A DNA stretch of 64,000 nucleotides from Caprella mutica (GCA_947561585.1 CANNZV010002565.1:121356-185355), one strand, 5' to 3'. Counted from the first letter of the stretch, positions 43,439 through 55,635 are shown. Notes: generated by a model not told the origin, from the sequence alone. Numbers and translations are program-made.

Positions 43439-43801
43439 CTATTTATAAATAGTCTTATCTATTATCTAGGTTTCAATAAAGACTTTGTCTCACCAGTGTA
43501 CCAACTGGCTGAAAATACCGAATTTCCAAGAAGGTCAAATTTTATCCCCAATTTGAACTCCTTGAAGGAAGACGGAATAGAAAGTGAACTTAAAGATGCA
43601 AATTCCTGCCAAGCCACATTGATGCAAAGTGCACCCAGATTGGATTTGGTTAGCCGCGGTCTGCATCTACATAATGCCCAACTTCTCCACCACCCACCTC
43701 ATCTAGCGTCCCAACCCCCCACCCACCCCGACTCACCTGTTGAATCCGTAGCTCTCTTTCGTCTCAGTCTCCTCTCAACAGTCGATCAGTGTGGACAGTA
43801 G
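43439..43801 (+). CDS. Possible exon, open frame of 120 codons
   Basis: Open from 43439 to a TAG at 43799-43801. No ATG start; the likely entry is an acceptor, either CTTTGTCTCACCAG (exon from 43497) or TATTATCTAG (from 43470), both phase 1. The product from there reads YQLAENTEFPRRSNFIPN, then LNSLKEDGIESELKDA, then a His/Pro/Leu-rich tail ending LSTVDQCGQ. Codon composition is balanced and GC-richer than the surroundings, especially after 43640. I recognise no domain. It does not follow directly from the phase-0 exon at 21839, so if genuine it belongs to another gene or needs an unseen exon. A transposon fragment is an alternative. Confidence 0.3.
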   Translation, partial: LFINSLIYYLGFNKDFVSPVYQLAENTEFPRRSNFIPNLNSLKEDGIESELKDANSCQATLMQSAPRLDLVSRGLHLHNAQLLHHPPHLASQPPTHPDSPVESVALFRLSLLSTVDQCGQ

Positions 43802-44340
43802 GTGTAGTAGAGTCGCTCCCGCGGTAGCTGTTGTTAGTGTGTGTGTACATTTATATGGTGAACAGTTCACGGATTGCCCGAGGGTTGAAGTAACAGCCTG
43901 TTGATGGGCCCAATCCCTCTGGAAGGGGAAAAGGGCAACCCATCAATTCTCCTCTCGATCCCCCGCGATTACAGTAATTGGAAAAGATCGAGGGAACTTC
44001 GTCACGCATATTATTGTGGAGCTTTGGAGGGGATTAAGAACTTTAATGAAGTGGGATGCGGTTAAGTCAGGGCAACCTTTGAAAGGTATTACATACCAAA
44101 GAAAAGAGAACCAAAATGGTGGCCATACAATGACACCCAAAAAGGGGAAATCTCTTGGATTCCCAAGAATGAAGGCACTGGAACAAAGAGGTCCCAAAGA
44201 ATAGAGGACCTGATGAAAGGGGGATGGATAAATAGGACTCTCTGGTAGGAGTATCAACGTAGAAAAACATCCAATATACGGAAGGGATGAGTAAAAATAA
44301 AAGACGGTCAACCTGAAAGAAGAGGACCTGAATAAAAATG
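43802..44340. other. Unidentified GC-moderate unique region
   Basis: Continues the less AT-rich composition. It has an imperfect fold (GATGGGCCCAATCCC ... GGGCAACCCATC, 43901-43945) and two overlapping short open frames: one of 62 codons (44016-44204) and one without Met (about 44071-44250) giving YIPKKREPKWWPYNDTQKG. The latter looks protein-like but has no match I can name. Possibly a decayed element. Confidence 0.3.
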
Positions 44341-44375
44341 ATTACAGAAAAAGATATCATGGAAAGAAGGATATC

Positions 44376-45403
44376 TAGTAAAGGAGGAGAGATATCCTGT
44401 AAAGAAGGATAGATATCCTGAAAAGAATTATAGATATCCTGAAAAGATGGATAGATATCCTGGAAAGAATTATAGATATCCTGGAAATAATTATAGATAT
44501 CCTGGAAATAATTATAGATATCCTGGAAATAATTATAGATATCCTGGAAAGAATTATAGATATCCTGGAAATAATTATAGATATCCTGGAAAGAATTATA
44601 GATATCCTGGAAAGAATTATAGATATCCTGATAAGAATTATAGATATCCTGATAAGAATTATAGATATCCTGATAAGAATTATAGATATCCTGATAAGAA
44701 TTATAGATATCCTGATAAGAATTATAGATATCCTGATAAGAATTATAGATATCCTGATAAGAATTATAGATATCCTGATAAGAATTATAGATATCCTGAT
44801 AAGAATTATAGATATCCTGATGAGAATTATAGATATCCTGATGAGAATTATAGATATCCTGATGAGAATTATAGATATCCTGATAAGAATTATAGATATC
44901 CTGATGAGAATTATAGATATCCTGATGAGAATTATAGATATCCTGATGAGAATTATAGATATCCTGATGAGAATTATAGATATCCTGATAAGAATCATAG
45001 ATATCCTGATAAGAATCATAGATATCCTGATAAGAATTATAGATATCCTGATAAGAATTATAGATATCCTGATGAGAATTATAGATATCCTGATGAGAAT
45101 TATAGATATCCTGATAAGAATTATAGATATCCTGATAAGAATTATAGATATCCTGATAAGAATTATAGATATCCTGATAAGAATTATAGATATCCTGATA
45201 AGAATTATAGATATCCTGATAAGAATTATAGATATCCTGAGAAGAATTATAGATATCCTGAGAAGAATTATAGATATCCTGAGAAGAATTATAGATATCC
45301 TGAGAAGAATTATAGATATCCTGAGAAGAATTATAGATATCCTGAGAAGAATTATAGATATCCTGATAAGAATTATAGATATCCTGATAAGAAGGATGAA
45401 TAA
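44376..45403. repeat. 21-bp array, about 48 copies, with a 318-codon frame
   Basis: Unit GAATTATAGATATCCTGATA plus A (21 bp). Spacers change in blocks: GGAAA (44450-44620), GATAA, GATGA (44815-45110 in two clusters), GAGAA (45236-45365), GATAA again. The plus frame 44447-45403 encodes heptads NYRYPDK/NYRYPGN/NYRYPDE; the frame is open upstream to 44342 but without another Met. Alternatives in other phases (IDILIRI; ISIILIR) are equally open. No signal peptide precedes it. Tyr/Pro/Lys heptads resemble low-complexity secreted matrix proteins, but all-frame openness makes unit translation the simpler reading. Confidence 0.96.
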
Positions 45404-45832
45404 CCAGAAAAGAGCGATAAATTTCCTGAAAAAGTGGAAACCTTAAAAAAAAAATAGGTATTGCAATAGGTTGGTTCCCGGAAAATGGATCTAATTAACA
45501 GGCTATGCCTGAAAAAAATAACTTAGAAACAGGCAAAAAAAACTTGTTTTCTTCTGAAAAAATAAAACGAAAATCCAACTGTTGAGCACTAATCAAATAT
45601 CACATTTATTCAATTTATGTATACAAAGACTGGCAGTAGACCGACCATTCTACTGCTGTGATTTTATTTCTTTAAAACTGTATTCTTTCCATTATAACAC
45701 AGAAGAATAAATGATTGCATTGATTGCGAACTGAATTGGTACTATTCGGACAGAAATTAATGGTTTTGTTAATTCGCTTCATATCTGGTGAAACTATTCT
45801 ATTTTGATTTTATATGAACTACGTAAAGTACT
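45404..45832. other. Unique stretch, nothing recognised
   Basis: AT-rich, with a few GAAAA words continuing from the array edge. No gene. Confidence 0.5.
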
Positions 45833-46050
45833 CGTGAGTAAACTCGCGTTGTAATAATTTCAATATTTATATACATTGATATCTATATTATATTTGAAAT
45901 AATTTCAATTGTACAGAAATATAAATGTTTTTTATTCTACTAAAGTTATTTCCTATTTAATTTCCCATAAGGTTGAATTTCTATTCAATTTATTAAGATA
46001 ATAGCCTTTATATCATTTTATATAGTTTTTATTACCCCTATACCGACTTT
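45833..46050 (-). repeat. Family E dispersed repeat, full-length-like copy
   Basis: Read on the minus strand: AAAGTCGGTATAGGGGTAAT, AAAAACTATATAAAATGATA, AAGGCTATTATCTTAATAAA, TTGAATAGAAATTCAACCTT, ATGGGAAATTAAATAGGAAA, then TATATAAATATTG and a CTCACGAG end. Closely parallel to 50008-50212. No coding capacity. Confidence 0.8.
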
Positions 46051-46508
46051 AAACACAATTAAAATGTAAGTAATAACTTATAAAAAGTTTGTAAGACTTG
46101 TAAAAGTTTGTAAATTTAATTTGCTAGAAATTAGCAACTCTTCGTTACAATTTGAGAGGAGCAGAAAGGTTTCATGTTCTGACTGAGTTCTGGGAGTAGC
46201 TTTTCTACGTACATTAGCACTAGGACAGAAGCAGTAATGGAGTTTCCGTATGAATCTTTTTTTACTAGGGTTGTAACAATATGCTTTTAAAATCATAGAT
46301 TCTGATAATATTGTAGACGGAGAGAATCAAAGAGCATTAAATGGTTCTACACCAGCGGTATATAGTATTCGATACCATTTCATTTCGTCTGTGCATATTA
46401 AAGCATATTGTCACAACTCTAGTTATTGTTATGTCCTACAGACGTCCAGAACTTATTTAATTAATTATTTAACGGACAATAACAATATGCAACATCTGTT
46501 GCTCTGCA
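46051..46508. other. Unique stretch with a relative of the 42.2-kb 63-bp unit
   Basis: Around 46170-46230 the sequence CTGGGAGTAGCTTTTCTACG and TACATTAGCAC resembles the 63-bp unit at 42.2 kb (GGGAGTAGCTTTTCTACATC CATCAGCA). It lies in a 72-codon minus frame (46078-46296). No other signal. Confidence 0.45.
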
Positions 46509-48423
46509 TCCAGATACAATGGGGCTAAATGTATCCCGATACAATGGGGCTAAATGTATCCCGATACAATGGGGCTAAATGTATCCAGATACAATGGGGT
46601 TAAATGTATCCAGATACAATGGGGCTAAATGTATCCCGATACAATGGGGCTAAATGTATCCCGATACAATGGGGCTAAATGTATCCCGATACAATGGGGC
46701 TAAATGTATCCAGATACAATGGGGTTAAATGTATCCAGATACAATGGGGCTAAATGTATCCAGATACAATGGGGCTAAATGTATCCCGATACAATGGGGC
46801 TAAATGTATCCAGATACAATGGGGCTAAATGTATCCCGATACAATGGGGCTAAATGTATCCCGATACAATGGGGCTAAATGTATCCAGATACAATGGGGT
46901 TAAATGTATCCAGATACAATGGGGCTAAATGTATCCAGATACAATGGGGCTAAATGTATCCCGATACAATGGGGCTAAATGTATCCAGATACAATGGGGT
47001 TAAATGTATCCAGATACAATGGGGCTAAATGTATCCAGATACAATGGGGTTAAATGTATCCAGATACAATGGGGTTAAATGTATCCAGATACAATGGGGT
47101 TAAATGTATCCAGATACAATGGGGTTAAATGTATCCAGATACAATGGGGCTAAATGTATCCAGATACAATGGGGCTAAGTGTATCCAGATACAATGGGGC
47201 TAAGTGTATCCAGATACAATGGGGCTAAATGTATCCAGATACAATGGGGCTAAGTGTATCCAGATACAATGGGGCTAAATGTATCCAGATACAATGGGGC
47301 TAAGTGTATCCAGATACAATGGGGCTAAATGTATCCCGATACAATGGGGCTAAATGTATCCAGATACAATGGGGTTAAATGTATCCAGATACAATGGGGC
47401 TAAATGTATCCAGATACAATGGGGCTAAATGTATCCCGATACAATGGGGCTAAATGTATCCCGATACAATGGGGCTAAATGTATCCAGATACAATGGGGT
47501 TAAATGTATCCAGATACAATGGGGCTAAATGTATCCAGATACAATGGGGCTAAATGTATCCCGATACAATGGGGCTAAATGTATCCAGATACAATGGGGC
47601 TAAATGTATCCCGATACAATGGGGCTAAATGTATCCCGATACAATGGGGCTAAATGTATCCAGATACAATGGGGTTAAATGTATCCAGATACAATGGGGC
47701 TAAATGTATCCAGATACAATGGGGCTAAATGTATCCCGATACAATGGGGCTAAATGTATCCAGATACAATGGGGTTAAATGTATCCAGATACAATGGGGC
47801 TAAATGTATCCAGATACAATGGGGTTAAATGTATCCAGATACAATGGGGTTAAATGTATCCAGATACAATGGGGTTAAATGTATCCAGATACAATGGGGT
47901 TAAATGTATCCAGATACAATGGGGCTAAATGTATCCAGATACAATGGGGCTAAGTGTATCCAGATACAATGGGGCTAAGTGTATCCAGATACAATGGGGC
48001 TAAATGTATCCAGATACAATGGGGCTAAGTGTATCCAGATACAATGGGGCTAAATGTATCCAGATACAATGGGGCTAAATGTATCCCGATACAATGGGGC
48101 TAAATGTATCCCGATACAATGGGGCTAAATGTATCCAGATACAATGGGGTTAAATGTATCCAGATACAATGGGGCTAAATGTATCCAGATACAATGGGGC
48201 TAAATGTATCCCGATACAATGGGGCTAAATGTATCCAGATACAATGGGGCTAAATGTATCCCGATACAATGGGGCTAAATGTATCCCGATACAATGGGGC
48301 TAAATGTATCCAGATACAATGGGGTTAAATGTATCCAGATACAATGGGGCTAAATGTATCCAGATACAATGGGGCTAAATGTATCCCGATACAATGGGGC
48401 TAAATGTATCCAGATACAATGGG
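46509..48423. repeat. 25-bp array, about 76 copies, with 775-bp duplication
   Basis: Unit CAGATACAATGGGGCTAAAT plus GTATC (25 bp) with CCGATAC/CAGATAC, GGGGTTAAAT and TAAGTG variants. The joint GTATC-CA/CC-GATAC is a small inverted repeat. A string of TAAGTG variants at 47171-47310 recurs at 47946-48035, and adjoining GGGGTT runs recur too, an offset of 775 bp (31 units), so a large block was duplicated. Confidence 0.98.
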
Positions 48424-48857
48424 TTTCATTGTATTTATCCGATACCGATACTAATGCAATGAATGTTCCTGTATGTTTTATATTACACTGAAACAATTTG
48501 AAATGTATTTTATTAGGATAAAACTAATCGAATTAAAATGTATTTTTAGAAAGAGTTTTATATTATATATCAAAATCTTCTTTAAGAACAACATTTATTT
48601 TCAAACAGTATAAGCCGGTAAAATAAACATTCTAAACAGTCACATCAAACAGTCGAAACAGGTAAAACAAACAGTCCCCGTTCAAACAGCTGCCATCCCC
48701 TGATCTCTCTTCAGTCCCCGGAAATCACTACCAGTATTTCATTTACTTTTGGGGGCAAATAAAAAGTTGAAGTCTCGCAGGAGGCAATAGCAACTAAGGC
48801 TGGTAATGGATGGCAGATTGGACACAAAAGTACACAGTTAGATGCACTGCAGAGTGA
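48424..48857. other. Unique stretch, nothing recognised
   Basis: Contains small AAACAGTC repeats (48640-48690). No gene called. Confidence 0.4.
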
Positions 48858-48967
48858 ATTGATAGTTTTGCATTGATAGTATTGTATTGATAGTATTGCA
48901 TTGATAGTATTGCATTGATAGTATTGCATTGATAGTATTGTATTGATAGTATTGTATTGATAGTATC
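48858..48967. repeat. 14-bp array (ATTGATAGTATTGC), about 8 copies
   Basis: ATTGATAGTATTGC and ATTGATAGTATTGT units. Part of a 92-codon minus frame (48711-48989), which is unit translation at its N-terminal half. Confidence 0.93.
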
Positions 48968-49189
48968 TAGGGCTGAATACCTTTAACATTTTGTAGTTAA
49001 TTATATAGTTGCTGAGTAACCAGCATTACTTAAGTGAATTAATATTATTGAATTAATAGTATCGATTGTAATATTAAAATATATTTTGAAAGGTGAAACC
49101 TAAGAATTTTATATATATTTTTATATGTATATATAACATAGGTATGACCTACTTTTTTATGATTATATTCTTTTTTTTCAATTTGTATA

Positions 49190-49425
49190 ATAAGAGTAAG
49201 TTCCGATTTATAGAACAATTCCACATTTTCGGTCACGAAAGAAAAAATATTAAAAACTTATATTTTAACTCGTTATTTTTATTAGTATCCGTGGTACGTG
49301 CAGGTATCATGGATACCCACCAATTAAAAGAAATTAAAAAATGAGTTAAAAGATACTTTTTATATATTCATATTTACTTGTCCGAAAATATGAAGCTGTC
49401 CTATAACATGGAACTGAGTTACTCT
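49190..49425. mobile_element. Family A element, copy A9
   Basis: Left arm AGAGTAAGTTCCGATTTATA, GAACAATTCCACATTTTCGG; right arm TCCGAAAATATGAAGCTGTC, CTATAACATGGAACTGAGTT, ACTCT. The central palindrome is present (TTAGTATCCGTGGTACGTGC, AGGTATCATGGATACC). Arms are diverged; the first base triplet TAG is lost at the right end. Confidence 0.75.
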
Positions 49426-50007
49426 GTATTTTTGTAATAATTTCACAAATTTTTTTCACCATTTCAAATAAATGTAATCACACCTAATGCTCTAATCAGG
49501 CGGATTATTTTCTCATTCCAAAATGATTCCCATTCACAAACTATTCCTGGGATAATTTCCGGAATATTACAAGCTGGAAAAACGTTTTCGGAATGGGGAA
49601 TATTTTTGGTGTTCCAGGAATTCCCGTTACAGAATTTCCTCTGACTAATTGTGACGTCATAATTATTTTAAATGTATTACTAACAAAAAAAATAACTTGA
49701 CAATTATTTACTCATTGCAGAGATATATAAATTTAGATAATATCTGCTTGCTATTGTTATTATTGTTTCTGTGTAAAAATAATGGGGATAATTATCATTA
49801 AATAATTTTGGTAATTAGAATTAGTTCTAAGGGGTAATTAAAGCTTTTTTATAATATTATAATTTTAAAAATTTCAGAAAAGCATTAAGTCTAATTTATG
49901 AACTTTAGTTAGGTTTAAATGTTTTTAATTTAAGTATTATCTATACTCTAATTGTGTTTGTGTTTCGTACGTACGTTACGCCTTTCAGAAAAAGACGAAA
50001 AGTCTTT
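49426..50007. other. Unique stretch with a CCTGGGATAATTTCCGG fold
   Basis: At 49540-49640 GGAATATTACAAGC, GGGGAATATTTTTGGTG and CCAGGAATTCCC make imperfect inverted words like those at 8.3 and 12.7 kb. The rest is AT-rich. Confidence 0.4.
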
Positions 50008-50212
50008 GACTCGGTATAGGGGTTATAAAAACTATATAAAATGATGTAAAGGCTATTATGTTAATAAATTGAATAGAAATTCAACCTTATGGAAAATAAA
50101 ATAGGAAATAACTTCAGTAGAATAAAAATATATATTTCTGTACAAATTATTTTTAAAATAATATAGATATCAATATATATTTTGTGTTAGGTACAACGGT
50201 AATATACTCACG
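50008..50212 (+). repeat. Family E dispersed repeat, copy in plus orientation
   Basis: GACTCGGTATAGGGGTTATA, AAAACTATATAAAATGATGT, AAAGGCTATTATGTTAATAA, ATTGAATAGAAATTCAACCT, TATGGAAAATAAAATAGGAA, ending near ATACTCACGAATT. Shared with 15682 (first 55 bp), 45833 and 39621. No coding capacity; class unknown. Confidence 0.8.
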
Positions 50213-50399
50213 AATTAAACATTTTTTTCTAAGTTAATCTAATCTCAGAAAATTAAAAAGCTTTTAAAATAATTAATTTACTTTTTTCTTTAATTCTTAT
50301 AGCATATTAATAAAAGTTTTTGCATGAACAAGTGAACATTGCAAAACCAAGTTTGAAATTTATTGGAAATCAAACTTCTCCCCATTATTCGGAATAAGT

Positions 50400-50518
50400 A
50401 TTTCTGAAAGAGCTCTGTTGTTCAGTAACAGCTCTGTTGTTCAGTAACAGCTCTGTTGTTCAGTAACAGCTCTGTTGTTCAGTAACAGACCTGTTGTTCA
50501 GTAACAGACCTGTTGTGA
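50400..50518. repeat. 19-bp array (CTCTGTTGTTCAGTAACAG), about 6 copies
   Basis: CTCTGTTGTTCAGTAACAG units, the last two with CCTGTTG. CTGTT/AACAG gives each unit a self-complementary stem. Confidence 0.95.
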
Positions 50519-50654
50519 AGGCGAATGAAAATACTTTGTCCGGATTTGTATTTCATTTGGGTGCAGTAAAAAGGGGAAATATTCCTTGTGTTTCCCTGAA
50601 AAGCGGATGTAAAATTTCTTTCGTAGAATAGAGACACTGTTTGTGGTGAACTGT

Positions 50655-50968
50655 TATATTATTCAGTTTATTGTATCCTGTTTATCGTATCAAGTTTACG
50701 ATATACAGTTTATTGTATCCATTTTACGATATACTGTTTATTGTATCCAGTTTACGATATACTGTTTATTGTATCCAGTTTACGATATACTGTTTATTGT
50801 ATCCAGTTTACGATATACTGTTTATTGTATCCAGTTTACGATATACTGTTTATTGTATCCAGTTTACGATATACTGTTTATTGTATCCAGTTTACGATAT
50901 ACTGTTTATTGTATCCAGTTTACGATATACTGTTTATTGTATCCAGTTTACGATATACTGTTTATGAT
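50655..50968. repeat. 28-bp array, about 11 copies
   Basis: Unit TTTACGATATACTGTTTATT plus GTATCCAG (28 bp), nearly identical in the middle. Frames of 95-121 codons in all plus phases (YDILFIVSSLRYTVYCIQ) are unit translation. Confidence 0.96.
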
Positions 50969-52607
50969 TATATTACTGATTATATCAAAATTACAACAGG
51001 TCTTATGATTTGTGTACATATATTTTAAATAGTCAATTCGTTGAAACTATTTTCCTATTATTTATCGTCCAAAGAAAGAAAATTATAAAAGCAGAAATAT
51101 TGAGCATGTATATTTTATTCATTATTCTAATGATTATGTTTGAAAAATTAGACAGATACTTATGAGGTGGAATTATTTATCAAGAAAATCGGGGGAAAAA
51201 CTTAGTATTGCAATCTGTTAAAGAAGCCATCATTTAAATACTAATATTCATCCTGAACTTTATAACTAATTACTATAATCGATCATTTTAATCAAGATTG
51301 TGCAGATTAATTTCTATTCATGACATTTGATTAAAAAGAATTATATTAATTATATAATTATATAAGGTATAATGAGTGTAATTTCAGTTCAGTTAAATCG
51401 AGATCATTTCACATTAAATAATAATATCTTCGCTTCCTCCACTCAGACCTGACCTATTAATTTTCTCTTTCCTTAATCTTCTCCATCCTTAATCATTGGA
51501 TTTAATCCCATTAACGTTTCTTTCTTCCAATTCTCTCATTTAATCTTTGTTGTCTCCATTAATCCTTCTGACCTCTCATTGCTGTCCGTTTAATCTCCTT
51601 TATCCTCTTCTTAACAAAATCCGCCATTCCCTGTTTTAATCCATAATCTTCATATTAATCCATTACCCCATATTAATCCATTACCCTCCTCTTAATCCTT
51701 CTTTAACCCTCTATGTCCCAAGAGACCACATCTGTCCCCTTTCATAAGATGTATTTTCACGATAATTTGGAGATATTTTCCATATACAACCGATTAAAGC
51801 AAGAATATACTTTAATTTATTAGAACACATGTATACGGTTACATAAGTTACGTACAATTGTGATCTATATTTATATTTAGTTTGCCTATACATTACAAGG
51901 ATATTATAATATTGTTATTTTTTTCACGTTCAAATTAATTCTGGACACAAAGGGTTAACCCTTCCTTCACACATTCTTTAATATCAACTCCCTCTTCTAT
52001 CCCCACTCCCCATTTATTACCCCTCCCCTCCATCCCTCTTCACGCCAATCCCCATTCCCCCTTTAATTGTAATCTCCCCCATCTAATCCCCATTCATTTT
52101 GCTGAGTGGTGTGTAGCGTGTTGATATAAAAGCTCTCATCACTGGTAGCATTAGTCCAATTAATAACATGGAGCAAATAATTAATACAATGTATGATGTA
52201 TGCAAATTAACTATACATATTCATTAGCAAACAAAACCACCACAAAGGATGTTCAATAACAACTATAACTAGATGATGTTCATAATAAAAATGCTCTTAG
52301 TGATGTTGTTCAATATCATGTTGTTCAAAATCATGTTGTTCAAAACCATGTTCAATATGAAGCATTGCATAACAAGATGCTATTCATGTTCATGTTGTCC
52401 AGTGCCCAGACTGTTTGCTAATATCTCTAGAATAGTGAGCCCATATATAGACTGATATTAATCCAGGGTAGGAAATGAGCTAACCTATAATCTTTTGAGG
52501 TCTGGTTTCACAGAGGCTAATACCACACAAACCAGACACAACGACTAGAGACACGAAAACAACCATCCGTGATATGATGCAGCGCCTTCTGGTCATGGGG
52601 ATAATGT
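50969..52607. other. Unique stretch without recognised gene
   Basis: AT-rich at the start. 51440-51720 and 51955-52090 are pyrimidine-rich with CATATTAATCCATTACCC repeats. A TCATGTTGTTCAAAA word repeats near 52315. No exon pair that I trust. A CTCF-like word lies at 52580. Confidence 0.4.
52580..52598. promoter_or_regulatory. Weak CTCF-like motif
   Basis: CAGCGCCTTCTGGTCATGG keeps AGCGCC and CTGGT of the consensus but not the following GGC. Weak; inference only. Confidence 0.15.
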
Positions 52608-53175
52608 GACTAGTATAAAGTTATATATCTTATGCCTAGTATTGCTATATATCATATGCTTAGTATATAGGGATACATCTTATGCCTAGTATATAGGGAT
52701 ATATCTTATGCTTAGTATATAGGGATACATCTTATGCCTAGTATTGCTATATATCTTATGCTTAGTATATAGGGATATATATCATGCCTAGTCTATAGGG
52801 ATGTATCTTATGCCTAGTATATGGGGATATATCTTATGCCTAGTATATTGGGATATATCTTATGCCTAGTGTATAGGGATATATCTTATGCCTAGTCTAT
52901 GGGGATTTATCTTATGTCTAGTATATAGGGATATATCTTATATCTAGTATATAGGGATATATCTTATATCTAGTATATAGGGATATATCTTATATCTAGT
53001 ATATAGGGATATATCTTATATCTAGTATATAGGGATATATCTTATATCTAGTATATAGGGATATATCTTATGTCTAATATATGGGGATATATCTTATATC
53101 TAATATATAGGGATATATCTTATATCTAGTATATAGGGATGTATCTTATACTTAGTATTCAGTTATATATTATAC
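52608..53175. repeat. 26-bp array (TATAGGGATATATCTTATGC), about 21 copies
   Basis: Unit TATAGGGATATATCTTATGC plus CTAGTA; in 52925-53130 CATATCTAG variants replace GCCTAG and are almost homogeneous. TTGCTATATATC variants occur on the left. Confidence 0.95.
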
Positions 53176-53337
53176 GGATATCCCTAAAGGAAGTTATCAT
53201 ATCATTTAAGGGATTAAAGGAAATGATAATATGATCTGCCCTGTATATATATGAAGGTATATGTCTGGGTATGTAATAGAGAAGGATGGAAAGTGGCTAT
53301 TATCGTTATTATTTAGTGGCTCTTACAGCCTCATATA

Positions 53338-54985
53338 CGGTGTACAGGCCTCTCTATACAGAGTCTACAGGCCTCTATCTACAGTGTCTACAGGCCTCTA
53401 TCTATGCATAGTGTCCACAGGCCTCTATCTACAGTGTGAAGGCCTCTATCTACAGTGTCTACAGGCCCCTATCTATGTATAGTGTCCACAGGCCTCTATC
53501 TACAGTGTACAGGCCTCTATCTACAGTGTCTACAGGCCTCTATCTATGTATAGTGTCCACAGGCCTCTATCTATAGTGTACAGGCCTCTATCTACAGTAT
53601 CTACAGGCCCCTATCTATAGTGTCTACAGTCCTCTATCTACAGTGTCTACAGGCCCCTATCTATAGTGTCCACATGCCTCTATCTACAGTGTCTACAGGC
53701 CTCTATCATCAGTGTCTACAGGCCTCTATCTACAGTGTCTACAGGCCTCTATATACAGTCTTTACAGGCCTCTATCTATAGTATCTACAGGCCTCTATCT
53801 ACAGTGTCTACAGGCCTCTATCTACAGTGTCTCTATCTACAGTGTCTACAGGCCTCTATCTACAGTGTCTACAGGCCTCTATCAACAGTGTCTACAGGCC
53901 TCTATCTACAGTGTCTACAGGCCTCTATATACAGTCTTTACAGGCCTCTATCTATAGTATCTACAGGCCTCTATCTACAGTGTCTACAGGCCTCTATCTA
54001 CAGTATCTGCAGGCCTCTATCTACAGAGTCTGCAGGCCTCTATCTACAGTGTCTGCAGGCCTCTATCTACAGTGTCTTCAGGCCTCTATCTACAGTGTCT
54101 ACAGGCCTCTATCTACAGTGTCTACAGGCCTCTGTCTACAGTGTCTACATGCCTCTATCTACAGTGTCTACAGGCCTCTATCTACAGTGTCTTTAGGCCT
54201 CTATCTACAGTGTCTACAGGCCTCTATCTACAGTGTCTACAGGCCTCTATCTACAGTGTCTACAGGCCTCTATCTACAGTGTCTACAGGCCTCTATCTAC
54301 AGTGTCTACAGGCCTCTATCTACAGAGTCTGCAGGCCTCTATCTACAGTGTCTACATGCCTCTATCTACAGTGTCTACAGGCCTCTATCTACAGTGTCTT
54401 TAGGCCTCTATCTACAGTGTCTATAGGCCTCTATCTACAGTGTCTACAGGCCTCTATCTACAGTGTCTACAGGCCTCTATCTACAGTGTCTACAGGCCTC
54501 TATCTACAGTGTCTACAGGCCTCTATCTACAGTGTCTACAGGCCTCTATCTACAGAGTCTGCAGGCCTCTATCTACAGTGTCTACAGGCCTCTATCTACA
54601 GAGTCTGCAGGCCTCTATCTACAGTGTCTACAGGCCTCTATCTACAGTGTCTACAGGCCTCTATCTACAGTGTCTACAGGCCTCTATCTACAGTGTCTAC
54701 AGGCCTCTATCTACAGAGTCTGCAGGCCTCTATCTACAGTGTCTACAGGCCTCTATCTACAGAGTCTGCAGGCCTCTATCTACAGTGTCTACAGGCCTCT
54801 ATCTACAGTGTCTACAGGCCTCTATCTACAGTGTCTACAGGCCTCTATCTACAGTGTCTACAGGCCTTTATCTACAGTGTCTACAGGCCTCTATCTACAG
54901 TGTCTACAGGCCTTTATCTACAGTGTCTACAGGCCTCTATCTACAGTGTCTGCAGGCCTTTATCTAAAGTATCCCTACTGTACAG
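53338..54985. repeat. 23-bp array (GTGTCTACAGGCCTCTATCT), about 70 copies
   Basis: Unit GTGTCTACAGGCCTCTATCT plus ACA. The left 300 bp is irregular with CTATGTATAGTGTCCAC inserts. Later it is regular, with GAGTCTGCAG variants spaced 69 or 138 bp apart in places, i.e. 3- or 6-unit order. One of the few GC-moderate arrays. Frames up to 356 codons (STVSTGLYLQCLQASIYSVY) are unit translation. Confidence 0.98.
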
Positions 54986-55635
54986 TATCTTTCTATCTAC
55001 AGTGCCTCTCCATACAGTGTCTCTATACTGTTTCTCCATACAGTGTCTCTACACATTCAGTTTGCCTGTATGGTCACAGCAATTATTCGGTCACCTGTCG
55101 CTTCTATTCGATATCCCATTAGTTTCTAATCAAACGAGATGAACCCGATACTGAAAATGTGAACTAGGAGATAGTGTATGTGGGTGGCGTGTACCAGTGT
55201 GTAGATTTGTATGTGTAGGTGCGTGTGTGTGTGTAATAGAGTGTGTGGTGTGTGATAGCATGTTTTCACCTACAGTTTTTTCAGTTATTATACCAGTTAA
55301 TGTTTTTCTTCGTTTCACCATATTAAAGATATACTGTACGTACGGAATATTAATTAATATTAACTCACATTTTATTTAATCAACCTTCAAAATAGATGTA
55401 AGATATCCTAACCTCCCTATAGTGTGAATGTGTGTTATCTAATTGTGTGTATGTGTTAGATATATCTAGTGGCACTTACCTTAGATAATTCAATTAAAAG
55501 AACACTCGCCTTGTTATCCGTTACAATTATCCAAAAAGCTTCCTAGGTTTTATTATCTATCTTGGCAGCGAGTTGTCGTGCCAGCGATAAAATCTCTTAG
55601 TTGCGTCATAAAGTCAGGCCAGACGTCAGGTACCT
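54986..55635. other. Unique stretch with GT-rich tract
   Basis: At 55180-55260 a GTGTGT-rich tract. CAGTGTCTC words at 55010-55060 are decayed array edge. No gene called. Confidence 0.5.

Noticed and set aside
43391..43440. Acceptor-like TTTACATTTACAG before the 43.4-kb frame
   Set aside because: All three phases after it stop within a few to about fifteen codons, before the open frame begins.
46509..48423. Telomere- or centromere-defining repeat
   Set aside because: The unit does not resemble known telomeric motifs (such as TTAGGG-type repeats), and the array is under 2 kb with unique DNA on both sides.
54072..55142. 356-codon open frame of STGLYLQCLQASIYS repeats
   Set aside because: Translation of the 23-bp array at 53.3-55.0 kb; overlapping frames of similar length exist in the other phases.
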